Source of the DNA: Mauremys mutica | Taxonomy: Eukaryota > Chordata > Testudines > Geoemydidae | DNA: 64,000 nt | Assembly (NCBI RefSeq): GCF_020497125.1 | Contig: NC_059075.1 | Location: 29,176,003 to 29,240,002 of the forward strand | Direction of reading: 5' to 3' | Made by a program: the position numbers and the translations under genes | The notes under the pieces: generated by a model | Databases searched by the model: none | What the model saw: the letters and a program-made list of their open reading frames with translations, nothing else | What the model was told of the DNA's origin: nothing | Shown here: piece after piece, positions 22,401 through 37,400 of the stretch | How the letters are laid out: every line of letters starts with the position of its first letter | Position numbering within the stretch: the first letter of the stretch is position 1

Positions 22401-25400
22401 CTCTGTTTGCAAATATTAAGTCTTTTTTAATCCTCACACTACCTCTGTGATGGAGGTTAGCAAGTCTTATTTGAATAGAATAGAATAGAATAGTCACTCG
22501 CTACAGGGAGAGTCAATGTGGAGCTGAGAGAGGTAGGCTTAGGACTCAGGAATACCCATCTCCCACTCCTGTGCTTAGACCACTAGACAGTGATGCTCTC
22601 AGACAATAAAACATCTCTAGCAAGCTGATTTTTAGTGAATTTATCACTGGTTTTCTGTGTCTACTGGGGCAGTTACCTTAAGAAAGACTGGGCAGGTTTG
22701 GGGTTTCTTTTCTGAATTATAATCATAAGTTTTTTACTATGCTTCCAATTTCCTATATCTTATGAATACAGCAGCCTGCTAAGTTTGGGCAGTTTTCATT
22801 TTAGTATGGTGGGACCATTATTGAACAAGAAAGTGGGCAGTGTAATTTTAAAACATTCAAACAATACTGCTGGAATATTTTACTTGTACAAGGGGTACCA
22901 TCTGGGAGTTTAAGCCACTTTAAATAAGGCATTAACATGAAGTTGCTTTTATAATATCCAGAGGAGGAAAAGTTGTAAGATGCATTTCACCTCCCTGAAA
23001 AAAAACACAACTGGTTAAGTGTTTGCAATACTAATGGCATTGCATAGGGTGTATCATCTTAAACCCAAGGAATCCCTTACCTTTGATTGCTCTGGAAACC
23101 CAATCAGGATAACAATAAGGTGGTCTGCAATGTGGGAGCCAGCATCCAGAGGAATTGGCATGCAAGACGAGGGAAAATTCGGACAGACGACATTGTGTGT
23201 CAGAGACCCCAGAAGTAACCAGGAGAGTAAACGAATATGAGATACACATTCGATGAATTCTTTGGGCCTGTCAGAGAACAACTGATTTTTACAATGCATG
23301 TAAACTTCGCTATCTCTCATTAACTGAAAATCCCACGTTTGCAAAATGCTGCCTGTGCTTGCTAGAGTCTAAATCATTTGGATAGCTTGTGGGAATGCCA
23401 GGAAGAGCCGTGTGTAGATTGGCTGACCTGGCATGGCACTAACATGCACTTGTTCTGTCCTTGCAAAGCTGAGATTCTGCACAAGGCTGATGTGGCAAAC
23501 TCAGAGCCACACACAGTGATTATTTGGATATAAATTATCGAAGGAGCTTTATATCATGATTCCTTTGTATAATAAAGACTATGGTTATGGCACTTGGCAG
23601 TGATTCATGAGATCCAGATTCAGTTCCCAGCTCTGCCAGAGACTTCCTGTGTGACCACAGGCAAGTCACTGGATCTCTCGGGATCTCACTTCCCCATCAG
23701 TAAAATAAGGTTAATCACACTTCCTTTCTCCCACCTTTTGTCTGTCTTTGTCCATTTAGTTTGTAAGTTCTTTGGGGCAGGGACTGTCTCTAATTAAAAG
23801 ATCATACAACACCTAGCACAATGATATCCTGATCTTCGCTGGAGCATCTAAGTGTTAGTGTAACACAAGAGTAACAATAATTTCCATTGGGTTTCATCTC
23901 AATCCAAGCTCCCTTGCTTTCACAAAGCCTGGAATTTAGATTACTTACTCATCTGAATTCATAGGCACTGAAAAGAAACTGATTTCAGGTCAGAAAGCCA
24001 TTGCTTAGCAGATCTCTCACTGCCATTTTTCATTATTAATTTAATATCAGTGATTCAAAACACCAATGAGGCATAACGATAATACATTTATTTTATTCAT
24101 TGGCTTTTCTATGGTGCTCAGCACCTCGGACCTGGAGTTTCACAAACATTAATTATCCTCACCTCAGGACATATTAGCCTCATTTTACACATGGCGAACT
24201 GAAGCCCAGGGAGATGATAATCCCAATGCTGCAAACACACATAGACATACTTAATATTAAGCACATATACATAAGTGTTCACAGGACTGGGGGCCAGATT
24301 TTTCAAGGTGTTAGATGCCTAAAGATGCAGATAGGTGCCTAGTGCGATTCTCATAAATGTCTAGGTGCCTAACTCCCACTAGGTGCCTATCTGCACCTTT
24401 AGGCACCTAAATACCTTGAAAAATCAGGCCCAAAGTGACTTGCTGAGCTCCCATAGGAAATCTGTACTAGAGCCAGGAATTGAATCCAAATCTGCTGAAG
24501 CTATGGCGAGTGTCTTAACCACACGGCCATCCTTTCTATGAAAAATAATTATAAAACAAGGCTTAGTTCTCTTCACCCGCACCTCCATCATTTCCCATTA
24601 TCCTACACAACCCGCAGCCACACAGAAATACTATAGGTCAGGATCTCTCACATTTACCTTGACTGGGGAGGGTTAAGCATGTATTTAAAATTAGAGTATA
24701 TGTACAGCTTCACAGATTAAATCCAACAAACCCCTCCTATTGTGAAGTCTTTTTTTTAACAGATCATCTTCAGAATGGACCCAGTCCTGGAGCCCCTGCT
24801 CATTTACATTCACTCCTTACACAGGCAAACTGCCATGAGTAAGTAGTCAGGAGCTGGCCCTATATAGCTAGGTTTACAACCAGAACTGATCTAACACTTT
24901 CATTCTGTTTTACTATGAACTCATATTCTAAAATCCTTATTCAAATTCATCCCTCATGTAACCTCACTGAAGCCAATGAAGTTACATCATGGATCCATCT
25001 GAGACCATGATGCAATACTACTGAGTCATAAAGTTGGGGTTGTTCAAACATTTAACCTTGAATTATCTTTGTTTCAACATCCATCATCAAATCACACCCA
25101 CTGTCATCACTAACTGCATTCCCTTTAATCTGGCAAGAACCCCAGAATTATTGTGGGAATTTCTGCCTCATTGTTCTTCTTTTGGGGACAAAAGTGCTCT
25201 TACCCCTGTTGCATTGCAGAAGGAGGATGATACAGCCATGGCAAGTAACGAATCACAGCTTTATTATCTCTGTGATTTCCTCGTGTAATTTCCATAGCTG
25301 CAATCTGAGCTAAACCAACTTTGAGATGTCCACCAAATGTGTCTTCATGCAGCGGCTGAGAACACGTCTTCATGTGACTCTGCAAAGTAAAGATCTGATT

Positions 25401-28400
25401 TTCTATCCAGTAGGGTATTGCACTAGATCCACTTTATGCAAATTCTCACATATTGTCTGTTCACCTTCAATCACCCATACAAAGAAAGAGTTAGGCAACA
25501 TGTGCACACATCCTTTCTATCAGCAAACCCTGCAACTACGTATGCAAACTAGCTTTTGCATACTCAATTTATTTAATTGCACATCAAAGGACTCAATCTT
25601 TTCACACGGTAATACAATTTGCACAAGAAATTACCAGCTTTACCCAGGCAAATAGCCATTTGCCTTTAAAAATACAATATTTTGCCTCTTCAGTGGGTGA
25701 GAGACCATTTTGCATGGCTCATTTATTGTGAGGACATATAGGCCCTGAAAATCTAAGGGCAGTGTTGTATCTATTGAGTGGCATATGCTTATCCCTGAAA
25801 ACGTATTTTATAAAACACTGTTGTAAGCTGTAATGCTTAATTGGTGCTTCTTGAAATTCCTCCATGTTCCCAAATGTGCTAACTCTGAATTGTCTATTGC
25901 TATTGCACATGATGGCAGTGTCAATTGGTGTATGGTTTGCTTAAAGGGACAAACTGCCCTTTGCACAACAGAGGCCATATCATCAGATGGAATAAATTGC
26001 TATAATGGCATGAAAGTCAATGGACCTATGCTGATTTTCATCAGCTGAGGATCTGGCCTCAGTAATTTTAGTTCTACCAAATGAAATCATTTAACTGAAC
26101 TCCTGTTTCAGAAGTGCAAAATCTTCCAGCACAGATGAGGATGGATGGATGGACAGATAGATAGATCGATCTTTTGCTTATGTCCAGATAGTGAAATTTA
26201 TAAATTCAGCTTTTCTGACTTTCTAGAAATTTACATCTTATTCCAAGAGAAAACAAAGACCATAAATAACTGAACACAGACTATAAATGAGACTATGGCT
26301 ATGCTGAGAAGTTATCATGTGCAAGTCTAATATAATGCACTAGTTACTAATACAAGGCTGAAATACACAATTAATGTCTAACAAAACACTTTATTAGAGC
26401 TAAACTAACAACTTTTAACTAAATATTTATTCAGCAAACTTTACCTCTTTTTCTGTTCATTGAATTTCTGCAAACAGTGCTTTCCTTAGATTTATTCATT
26501 AGCTGATGAACAATTTCCCCCTTTTAAACTCAAAGCCTTGTTATTCACAATTTGACATCCCAAATCAAGTTGTGCTCCTAGGTTGTGATTGGTCATAAAA
26601 GTCACATGATATTGTTCCCATCACCTGGATTGGCTAGTGTAACTCTGACCAACAGGCCTCTGGAGGGAATATTTGCAGAAAGCAAATATACAATGTGGAC
26701 AAACTTAAAATCCACTTTCCAGGGACATTTGCATTAGTGAAACCCAGTCAATATGAACATTCATGTAAAATGAGTATGAATGGGGATGAACATGGATGAT
26801 GTGGACTTGTTTAAAACTCTGACTGAACATTTGTAGGGTTTTTGGTTTGGTTTGGTTTGGTTTTTCCAGGTCCATCGCTTGCTATACAAAGACCAACAAT
26901 AAACATGAAGAACTTGTAGATTCTGCAAAGACTTATGCAGCTGTGTAATTTAAGCAAGTCAAGGTGCATGAGGTGGTAATATCTTTTACTGGACCAACTT
27001 CTGTTATATGTAGTGGTCAGAGGGCTATAGATGGTGAGACCTCTGGGAAAGATGTTTTGTTTCTTGCATTTGCTCAGAAAGTAGGTGTCACTGTTAAGTT
27101 TTTCATCCTTTTTCTTCATGTAGTGGAGTTTCCATTTCAGATGGAAAAATTCCATATCTTCCCATTGTTGTTTGCAGTGTTGATGTAGCCATATTAGTCC
27201 CAGGATATCAGAGAGACAAGTTGGGTGAAGTAATATGTTTTACTGGACCTTTTACCTCACCCGTCCTGTCCCTATAATATCCTGGGACCAACACAACCAC
27301 AGGCACCAGCTTCCTCCAGGCCCCAGGTGCTCAACCTCCTGCTCCGCCCCAGACCTCATCCCCACCTAATCCCTTCCTCCAAACCTCCACCCCCACCCTG
27401 TTTCTTCCTGCCCCTGCTCCACCCCAGGCCCTGCCCCCACACCCACTGCACCCCTTCTCCCAAGCCCCCATACCTGCCCCATCTCTTCCTGCCCAGTTCC
27501 GCCCCCTCCCCCAGCACACCCCATCCCCGCTCCTCTCACCCCTCCCCCAGCACCTCCTGCACGCTGCGGAACAACTGATCGCGGCAGGCGGAAGGCACTG
27601 GGAGGGACGGGAAGGAGTTGATCGGCGGGGCCACCAGAGGACAGGAGGTGCTGGCGGGGAGGGAGGGAGCTGGCTGCCGGTGGGTGCTAAGCACCCACTA
27701 GTTTTTTTCCCTGGCTGCTCCAATCCTGGAGTGATGCATTTTCAAGAACAACGAGGAGTCCTTGTGGTACCTTAGAGACTAACACATTTATTTGGGCATA
27801 AGTTTTCGTGGGCTAGAACCCACTTCATCGGCTGCATGGAGTGGAAAATACAGGAGCAGGTGTAAATACATGAAAGGATGGGAGTTGCCTCACCAAGTGT
27901 GAGCTTTTCCATGATTGGAGCCTTGAAGAGATAGCAACAATTTAGTAAAATGGGAAAAGAAAAGGGAAGAAGGGGGAATTAAAAAAAAGTATGCAAGAAA
28001 GAGAGCTCTTTTTAGGAATATTTCACAGATGAGAGAGGTCATCTGAATACATTTACAAAGATATGGTTTCCATTTATGGTTTCAATCAAATTCATGTTTT
28101 CTGTGGGATAAGTGTACAGGATGAGTCTCTTAGTTTCACCACTGATTCATTTTTCAGTATATTTGGAAAGTAATTCAGAATGTGTGAATAATTTTTTAAC
28201 AGGGAAAAATTAGAGTGGGCTGGGAATTCAGTTCAGTTGAAAATGATGAATTAGTTCATGCTTTAGAGTGGATTACTACTCCAGTGCGAAAGAGGAAAAA
28301 AGCAGCTTCCCCTACTGGAGCATTTCTGAATAGAGTTCAAGACAGACATTCAATAGGACAGGCACTGGAAGCAAAGATTTTTCTCTCTTAAAAAAATGTC

Positions 28401-31400
28401 TTGTGGGTTTCAACAGAAGCATTTTTTTCAGGTTTTACCCATGATTCCTCCTCGTTTGTGTGGCTGACACTCTCTCCCTGCAAGAAGATGTTTGTGTGAA
28501 GATAAAAGATGAACTGGTAGCACGAGGCGATCTAGTGCACTGCCACTACTTTTCAGAAAAAGACTGACACATTCCAAAGCTTGGCCTATAAGAGAAGCAG
28601 CACACTCATCTCCAGGGGAGCCGGTGTTTGCTTTGCAGCCTTTCAGTATCCCCTACAGACTGACCTGTGCTGCAAAATGCATTGGAGCAAATCAACAGCT
28701 CTTTAGGCACAGGCTAGAAGTGAACGTGGGAGATTAGTAGCTGAGCCTCCCTAGAACTATGTGTATGTCAGAGCCCAGGGTGCAATGTGGGAATGACGGG
28801 AATGTTTTCTTGCTAGTTAGAATTAGGCAACACTAGCTGTACTATCTGTTAACTGAGCTTTAGATCACAAAAATACAATTTGGCAACTGTTTGATTTGCC
28901 TGTGTTCAGTGATGGATTGACTTCTGATTCTGCTGATGGACTTCCCCTTGGATCACTGAGTTCCTGTTGTTCAAACACTAATGGCCTTTTGCCAGATTTT
29001 AGCATTGGCTGCATCTTTTACAGCTTTTGGACTCTCTTCTGTACTTTGGAATGACCTCTCTTCCATACTCCCAAACCATCTATTTGTCTTGCAAGCTTTG
29101 TATGGGTTACAAGTAGCAAGACCTGCTTACATCCCCCTCCTGCTTTACTTTATGTGCTAATTGGATGAAATCCACTCCTGTGCAGGGAAGCAGCACTAGA
29201 TCAACAGACCATTTCAATCCCACTTAACACCATTTTTGAGGATGTAGGAGGTATTTAAGCAGTGCTATTGATATACCTGTGCTTCCCCTCTGCTCAGAGG
29301 TGAATTTCAACCACTGTGCATGTATTTTCAGCTCTAAACTATACTCACACTTGTTTAGAGGGACAATGTTACAATTTAAGTTGTATAAATAAAAATAAAT
29401 TAGTAGTTATGATAACTTATTTTACAAAACTTAATAATAGTATAACTGTTTTTATGGGCTTTTTAAAATTAAAATATTGTATTTTGATGTAAACATTTCT
29501 CTGGCATGTTTGCTGTCCAAACATTGCCGCATCAGGCTAATGTATAAGAATCCGAAAACAACACTGACTAGGAACCAAAGCGAAACTAACTAGTCTATTT
29601 CCATTGTCCAAACTGAGTGAAATGCATCATCATACATGCGGAAAAGAAAACTGGAATTTTAAAATTATTACAATTTTAATAACACATGGTTAAATCATAC
29701 TTCCCTAACAAAGACAAGTAATGTCTGTGTGTGTGTGTGTATAAGGGATGCAGGATTGGTCCATTAAAACAGAATTAGTAACATGGATACAGAACTTAAT
29801 ATTTCTGTATATGATTATTTAACCTGACTGTCCCTTCCAAAGCAATCTTTGTATGATATTATTTTATCAGCAGCCACATTTCAAAAAATGAAACCTGCAT
29901 TTTTATTTGTGTGCTATGCATATTCAAATCCAATCCTAACTTCAGCCCTTTCCATAAGCTCATTCTTGTTTTTCCCTGAGGAAGTGACTAACCTATGATA
30001 ACACTAGCTTTAAAACAGAAATCTCTCTGTTGGTCATTTTCATATAGGTGCCTCCAACTGTGCTATTTACAGAAAGGATGAAAGTCATAATTAGCAAATA
30101 CAATTTGGGTCAACATATCCCTGTAACGTACTCACCTTTAATTTGGTTAAGGTATGCATATCGGCAATAAAATCCAGCACGTCATTAACGTACTGCCTCA
30201 TGCACTCCATTGCTGCTGTTCCACACTAAAAAAAAACACAAAAGAACTGAATTCAGTCATCTGGTTTTTGACATATTCAGGTTTCTGGATTTGCCTCATG
30301 TTCACTGAAAAAACATCTGTTTCTTGGCTGCTTCCGGTAGTGTACCGTTTAATCTGAAATATTCTGTGGGAGTCTTCTTTACGGTGTAGTTTGCCCCATT
30401 ATACAAAAAGCAGCCAATCTCAGTACCTACTTCATCCATCACAGAATTTCTCATCAGTGACTGTAATAAAAAGTGAAGTGAAGACCTTTTAAGAATATTA
30501 GTACAGTGTACTCCCTTGAACTTTTCATGGGGCCTGAATCAAAGTCCACTGATGTCAACAGGAGCCTTTTTATCAGCTTCAATGGGCTCTGGATAAGGCC
30601 TCTAGTCCCACAACTTTTCAAGCAGCTGAGCTCTCCTCTGAGGCAAATTGGTGGACTGAGCCCTAAGAAACTGAAATAGAACCACAGGCACGGACGCTCT
30701 GTGTTCATATGAACGAGTCCAGTTCAGGAAGCTTATGTAAAGAACATGGTCATTCTTCCTTGCTCACAAATTCCCAGTGAAAATGGCACCAGAAAAATTT
30801 GTTTTTAATCACTGTTCTCATGCTTTTCACTTGTTAACAGAGATGAATGTGTGCACCACAATTTTTGCGAGCAGAGCTTAGTGGAATAATTTCACTGACA
30901 AAGTACTCCAAAGATCAGCACTTTGCTGCCATTTCAAATGTACTTAAAAAAAATCAAAAACATGCTAAATTTAGATCACACTTCACAACAGGTAGGATTT
31001 AAAAAATGTAAGTGTTTTCAGAGTAGCAACAAAAGTACTGTTTTCACAACACTTTGGGAGCATGCAAAATTCTGGGAGCCCAAATTGTACAAAGCAAAAC
31101 TGTGTAAGATTCTTTTTTAAGAAACTGCAACAACCCCCCCTCCATAATTACAAATAGCCTTAGGGAAATAGACACAATAAAGATAGTTTCTTTCCTTCAA
31201 CTCCCATTTAAATGAAGAGGACAGATGGCACACTAGGCTCAATCATGAGCCAGCCTACACACCAGCAGCACCGGGGAATTAGGGGGTATAAAACATCCCC
31301 CGATGCTCTTGCATGAGCTATCTGCATTTCAGTCACAGGTGGGTAAGCAGCTGTGCCAGCATACAGGGAGAAGAAATCTGTACCAGGAAAATGGCTAGCT

Positions 31401-34400
31401 TGCATTACCTCCCCCATAGAGCAAACGGGGAGCAGGGACCAAACTGGAATGTAATAGAGTCACAATTTGGCCTGGGCTCTGTTCCCGGGAAGTGCAGTTG
31501 TGCATGACCCCTTACTCAGGGCACACTGCCAGGTGCCAGTCTAGCCCTCAGTTCGTAAAAGATCTGCAAGGCACATGCCGAGCAATGCAGTGAATTAAAT
31601 GACCAAGCTAAACATAGATCATACCAGAGAGCTCTTCATAACAGCTTTGTGAGAAGGTGCATACAACAGGTGGAGTATTCACCTCACTCCAAAGGCAGAA
31701 TCCTCTGAATCCAAGGGGTTGATTTTCAGGGGTGGTGAGCACCCACAATTTCAGCTGAAGTCTGTGGGAGCTGTGGCTGCTCAGCACCTCTGAAAATCAA
31801 ACTTCTATAAATTCAGGATTATGCTGGGTCCAATACACTTACTGCACTACATGACATCGTTGTTTTATCAAATCTCATATCTTGCTTCCAAGAGTGGCCA
31901 ATACCTATAGCTTTAAAAGAAGACAAGAAGTCATAATGCACCTGGCCTGTAATGCAATACTGTACATTGGGAAAGAATATTCCTCTTTGACCCCTCTAGT
32001 AAATGGTCTACATCCTAAACATGACTGAGTTGGGGTTGGTCCTGCTTTGAGCAGGGGGTTGGACTAGATGACCTCCTGAGGTCCCTTCCAAGCCTGAGAT
32101 TCTATGATTCTATGAACTGATCACCCTTTACTGAGCATGAGTAACAGCCAGTGTTGTTTTTGTTCCTAAAACTATTCAGCCGTGAGTTTTAGTTGCTGAA
32201 ATTTGAGAATCTGCTCAAATTCTATATTTAAGCAGCTGACCGAAGTATTTATCATTTTTCTATGTTAATATAAATCTACACGGTGCTGAACTATAACACT
32301 TCCTGCCTGTTCAAATGCTAAGCCTGTCAGTTCTCTTGACAGGATAACAAACAGTAAAAGAAGGTCACTGGCAGCCCTGTCAGAGTGTCCTCCATCCAGT
32401 TTCTGTGGACTAAGGATTCCACATTGGTTCTTTTAAACTGAGTGATGGAATTCTAAAAGGCATTGTGTTCAAACCTCCTGAATAATAAACCTCTATTGCA
32501 AGAGACTTCTCTCCTACTATGTATTCAGTTTCTTTTGGCAGTAATATGTTGCATTCAAACAGCAGAACAACTTTCTCTTCTGTTAGTTCTTCTAAAGTGA
32601 TCAATTTATTCCATGTCTTGTTATATCGAGAGCAATCTGGCTACTTTGATCAAAATACAATTCACAGTTTCTGTTAGGAGAGGTGAAAATTATCATTGTG
32701 GCTTGGAGTTAAAAGTCATAGAATCACAGAAGTTAGATACAGAAAAGACCTGTTAGGTCATCTATAGAGCTGGTGAGACTTGCACATAGAAAAGCAGTCT
32801 GCAAATCCTGGAGCAGACTTGGGATGACTAAGGACAGGCCCAAGACCCTATCTATCTACTGGTATTTGTGCTACACCCAGCATGATAAATCTGAATACCT
32901 TACAGGATTATTTAACTTCCTTCTTTACCTGTGTCTTTCTTTTGGGAAAGTGGGGGCAATGGTCTGAACTCTCCCTCCCCTATGACATCTTTTGGGGCAT
33001 TCAGTTGGTCTGCTCTCCAATTCAGTTTTCTGGAGACTAGCAAGGTAACCCCTACTTGAGTGAGAAGCCCCACTGAAGTCAATGGGACTTGTCATGTGAG
33101 TAAGGAGTACTCATATAAAGTAGAGGCTGCAGGATCATGTTGTGTTACTTTAAATTTTTCTCAACATTCTATAAAAATGAATCATCCAAGCTTCTATCTT
33201 CAATGCCCTGGTAAGCCAGAAGAGAAACAAAGGTAAGAGAAAGGACATTTCCATGAAACAATCTGAACATCAGAACTGTGTGAGACATCATTTTAAAAAA
33301 AGCAGAAACAAAGAGATGGAGTGTGGTTCAGTACTTACTCCAGGCATAGATGCAATCATCTGTTTATGCAAGATTGTTGACTCAGCTAGTTTTGTTCCAG
33401 CATCTGCACAAACAAACTAATAAGAAATTAAAGATGAATTATATTTGTAGGAGACTGAAGACATCAAAAAGTAATTTATGATTTTATTAAACTCAGCTCA
33501 GATCTCTTTTTGCTGACTTTTGTGGCAACTTGCTTTTGGCTACAAAAGAGCTCCTGCCATTATTAAAAAGCTAGTTTGTCAGTTATAAACAAGTTAATTC
33601 ATCAGATAGAAAAACTGACTTTAAAGTATATGAATTGACATATATATGCTGATTTGTGCACTAATGGTTTGAAGAAAAATATAAGATAAAATAGGAAGTT
33701 TTCAATCAAACCTAAATATATTTGTAATCAACAGGACTCTTTTGCATTTCTCCAAATAACCTCAACGGGCTCTTCTTAATGTGACTGATTTCAGGAGTAA
33801 AGGAGGATGGATCAATGGGCAATATTCAACTTTCATGAATCTCTATTGGAGAACTCTATCACTGGAGTTACACTAAGGATGAATTATATTAATAGATTTT
33901 AAATTCAGAATGGACCATTATGATCAACTAGTCTGACCTCTTGCATAACACAGGCCATAGAATTTCACCCACTGATCCCTGAATCAATCCCAATAAATTC
34001 TTGTTAATCTAGAGCAGCTCTCATTGAACATTATCATGCTTAATTTTTCCTTGTTTTTCTTGATTCCATTTTTACACTTCCATTTACTTTTAATTCCCCT
34101 GCCCCCAAAACCACTGATGTCCACAGTATTCATACACCAGGCCTTTTAATGTTGTTGTTTATTCTTTATATATCTCCAACACTGTGCTAGACACTTTTCA
34201 GACAAGATGATGAGATCCCGGCCCAAGAGAGTTTTTACTATCCTAACAAACATTGTCCTTGTACTTGAGCAATTCTTGTAGTTTCTGTCCATAGAGATGC
34301 AGTATGTCATCCCCCAAAGAGCAGACACAGAAGCAAGGTTCCCAAGCTGAGGTGTCAACCTGGACTTCCTCAGTGTATGTTGTGGTTTCACTGATTTGGG

Positions 34401-37400
34401 CAGCCTCAAACTACATAATATATCTATTAACCGTTTGACACACAAGTCTGGCACCATTGTCACCACTGATTGTCCTCAATCTTGGCCCCAGATGTCCCCT
34501 GCAGTGCCCGAAGCTGCATTTCTAGTCAATCTCCCATGACCTAGATCTTTTGCAATATATTTTAATTAGAACATTCGTATTATATACCAAGACTTGGAAA
34601 CACTCAAACAGTAAACTTAGATCTTTGACATCAATCTGTTCTTTGGGGATAAATGCCACAAAGAGAAAAAGATATGTGTAGGGTAACATTCAGACAGGGT
34701 ATCCCCATATACACGGCATGATTCTGATCCCATTTACACTAGTTTCACACCAGAGTAAAGACAGTGGTTCCAATTTATATTGAAGAGAGATCATGATGTG
34801 ACCCATACCATTTCAGTCATGGTTGGTCAGAATCTATTCTGTGCCAGAGCTCTATTTGGCATATGGAGGGAAGAAGGAGGCCTCTGGGAGCAGTTATGGT
34901 ATGCACCAGCCGCAGTGATATTTAGAGTAGCTGTTAGGCTGCTCTAAATTATGCCAGAGATGGAGGAACCTTAAGGGACCCTATACCAGTGGAGGACAGG
35001 CATACTCCTGACATGCCCCCCCAACACACCCTTGGCACATCCCCTACTCTGAGAAGATATGCCAGTAGGAAGTTCTCCTGTGCCAGAGGAATTGTCTGCT
35101 GAACATTTCCTGCTGTACTCACTAGAGAATCTGGCCAGGTATTTCTAACACATTATGGTAGGTTATGTGCATTGCTATAGGTAAAATATTGTGTCAATAT
35201 TCAGTAATTTCAAGTCAACTGAGAACATCTGCTAAAGTGAAACATTGTTGATTTTAAATATTATTTTCCCTTAAAACAAAAAAGCCTTATTAGCATCCTG
35301 TTAACATACTAAATGCAAAGTATTCAATGGGGTGAGTTATGCACAAAGATTAATATAAACAAGAACAATGGCTAACGCAATCCATAAAGTTTGTAATGCC
35401 CAATTAGCTCCTCTTTAGTTTATAATTTTGGTTACCATCTGGCCTGCAGCTGCAAGGATCTTTCCAGAGCTAAACTGCAGGGAAGAAGGGCTGGATAAAC
35501 CAAACCAATGCTCAATACTAAAATTTCTTATTTCCAGTTCAACTCACTGACATTCATATTAACTCCCTACAAATACACCTCTACCCCATTATAACGCCAC
35601 CCGATATAACACGAATTCGGATATAACGCGGTAAAGCAGCACTCCGGGGGGGCGGAGCTGCGTGCTCCCGCGGATCTAATCAAGTTCGATATAACGCGGT
35701 TTCACCTATAACACGGTAAGATTTTTTGGCTCCCGAGGACAGCATTATATCAAGGTAGAGGTGTACTATGAGGAATCAAGATGCCACTGGCAATGGATTT
35801 AGTACCAGTCATACACAGGGTCACATTGCAAAAGGATGGGAAATATATGTTGGACCTCTTCCTAACATTGTCTGCTAATTGAGAGAAAGTGGTTGGGTAA
35901 TGGATAAATGGACATGTCTGCTGAATGTGGGTGGGTAAATATCCATCTGTTCATGCTCAGAGTTCTAAAAAAATATTTGCGAGAAATATCTTAACATGTG
36001 ACCTTCATCTTTGATCATTTCAGTCAGTTATGCTTTATGATTAAATTCTGAGGACTAGATCCTCAACTGGTGTAAATCAGCATGGTTCCACTGAAGTCAA
36101 TAGAGCTACACTGATATACATCAGTTTACGGTCTGGCCCAGAATGGGTGCCATCTCATGGGTCTTGTTGTTAAAAAGGGGAAATAATAAAACATGTAAGT
36201 TAAAAAGAAATGAAACAATCAGCCTGATTCTGAGCTCTCCTGCACTGCTTTAATTGCACTGATTTCCACAGAGGTAATGCAGACTTACACTGTTGCAAGG
36301 AGGACGGAATCAAGCCCTTGGGATTTAAAATGCTAGTAGAAGCAGCAGTTCCTATACAATCTGCCTGGGCCACACCTCCATAAAGAAGATATGGTGTGGG
36401 GGCTGCAAAGCAGGCATGGCCATTGGCTCCTGGCAAGATTTCAGTGTTATCCTCGGTTGAACAAAATTTGGATGCTAGGCAAAAAAAACAACCACCACCA
36501 AGAAACCTTGCAATAAATAAATCATCAAAATGTAAAAACCGTGCTTAAATAGATGCTTATACTGATATTGTGACTATCAATTTTCAGAATACAATTAACC
36601 CTAATGGAAAGTTTCACTAATTAATTTGAATATTTGGATATAAATGTTGATCAACACGTAAAACAAAAAAACAGAGGGAAGAGAATATAATACTGAGGAA
36701 CCCAGAGAATTTGGGAAACTACATTATAAGAGTCTAAACCAACAGTTTCCGAGTCTGCAAACAATCATTTGTGAAATGTTAATATGACCACAACTACCTG
36801 CCAAACTCTTCACTTAGACCAGTAACAAAATGAAAGCAATAATACGCTACAGTAGACAAGCATGTTTCACATTCAGTTAATGACTAAATTCTAGGCCAAA
36901 GTCAAACCTTCAACTTTTCTAAGAGTGACAGTTGAGAACTACAGCAGTACAGATTTGTTCTTTCTGAATTACTGGACCTTTCAGATAAACAAATCTCTGC
37001 TTAACATAATGCAGAACAACAACTGAAGAAACTAGGGCCCAATCCTTAGACGTGCTGAGTGACTCCTCAGAAGGGTTCTCTCCCCTCAGCTCCCATTAAA
37101 GTCAATGAGGATGTAACAGAGTGGCTTGCCCATAGGTTGGAGAGACTGGGGCTAAGCCTGATTATGAGTTGAGCCCCAGCTGAGAAGAGTTTGGTCATTC
37201 CAATGTAAAAGGCCGCAGTTATTGAGTATGGGTGCAAGGCATCCCATGCACCATCAAAAACAAATTTGGGAAAACTTGACTCAATTCAAGCTCAAGTGTT
37301 GCAAATTGCTTGTGGTGCCTTCATCACAATGCCGCTGTGTGTACTGCAGATAGCTGCAGGTGAAATGCCTCTTACGTTTAGAGGGAAGGTTTGAGACTTA

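Larger units (their letters stand above)
21290..23080 (-). other. UNC80 intron between exons 13 and 14
   Basis: This 1.8-kb intron contains a MIR-like SINE on the minus strand at about 22355-22600, with a (TAGAA)n run inside. A fold-back fragment lies around 21540-21680 (CCCGATCCTGCAAAC). Nothing else is recognised. Confidence 0.8.
23268..25203 (-). other. UNC80 intron between exons 12 and 13
   Basis: This 1.9-kb intron holds a SINE on the plus strand (23580-23870) and a minus-strand SINE interrupted by fold-back repeats (24105-24540). The remainder is unrecognised. Confidence 0.8.
25380..30135 (-). other. UNC80 intron between exons 11 and 12
   Basis: This 4.8-kb intron has Penelope-like tails at 26963-27020, 27176-27300 and 27745-27910, a C-rich tract at 27315-27560, and simple repeats. 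About 25400-26130 and 28150-29700 hold nothing recognised. Confidence 0.8.
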
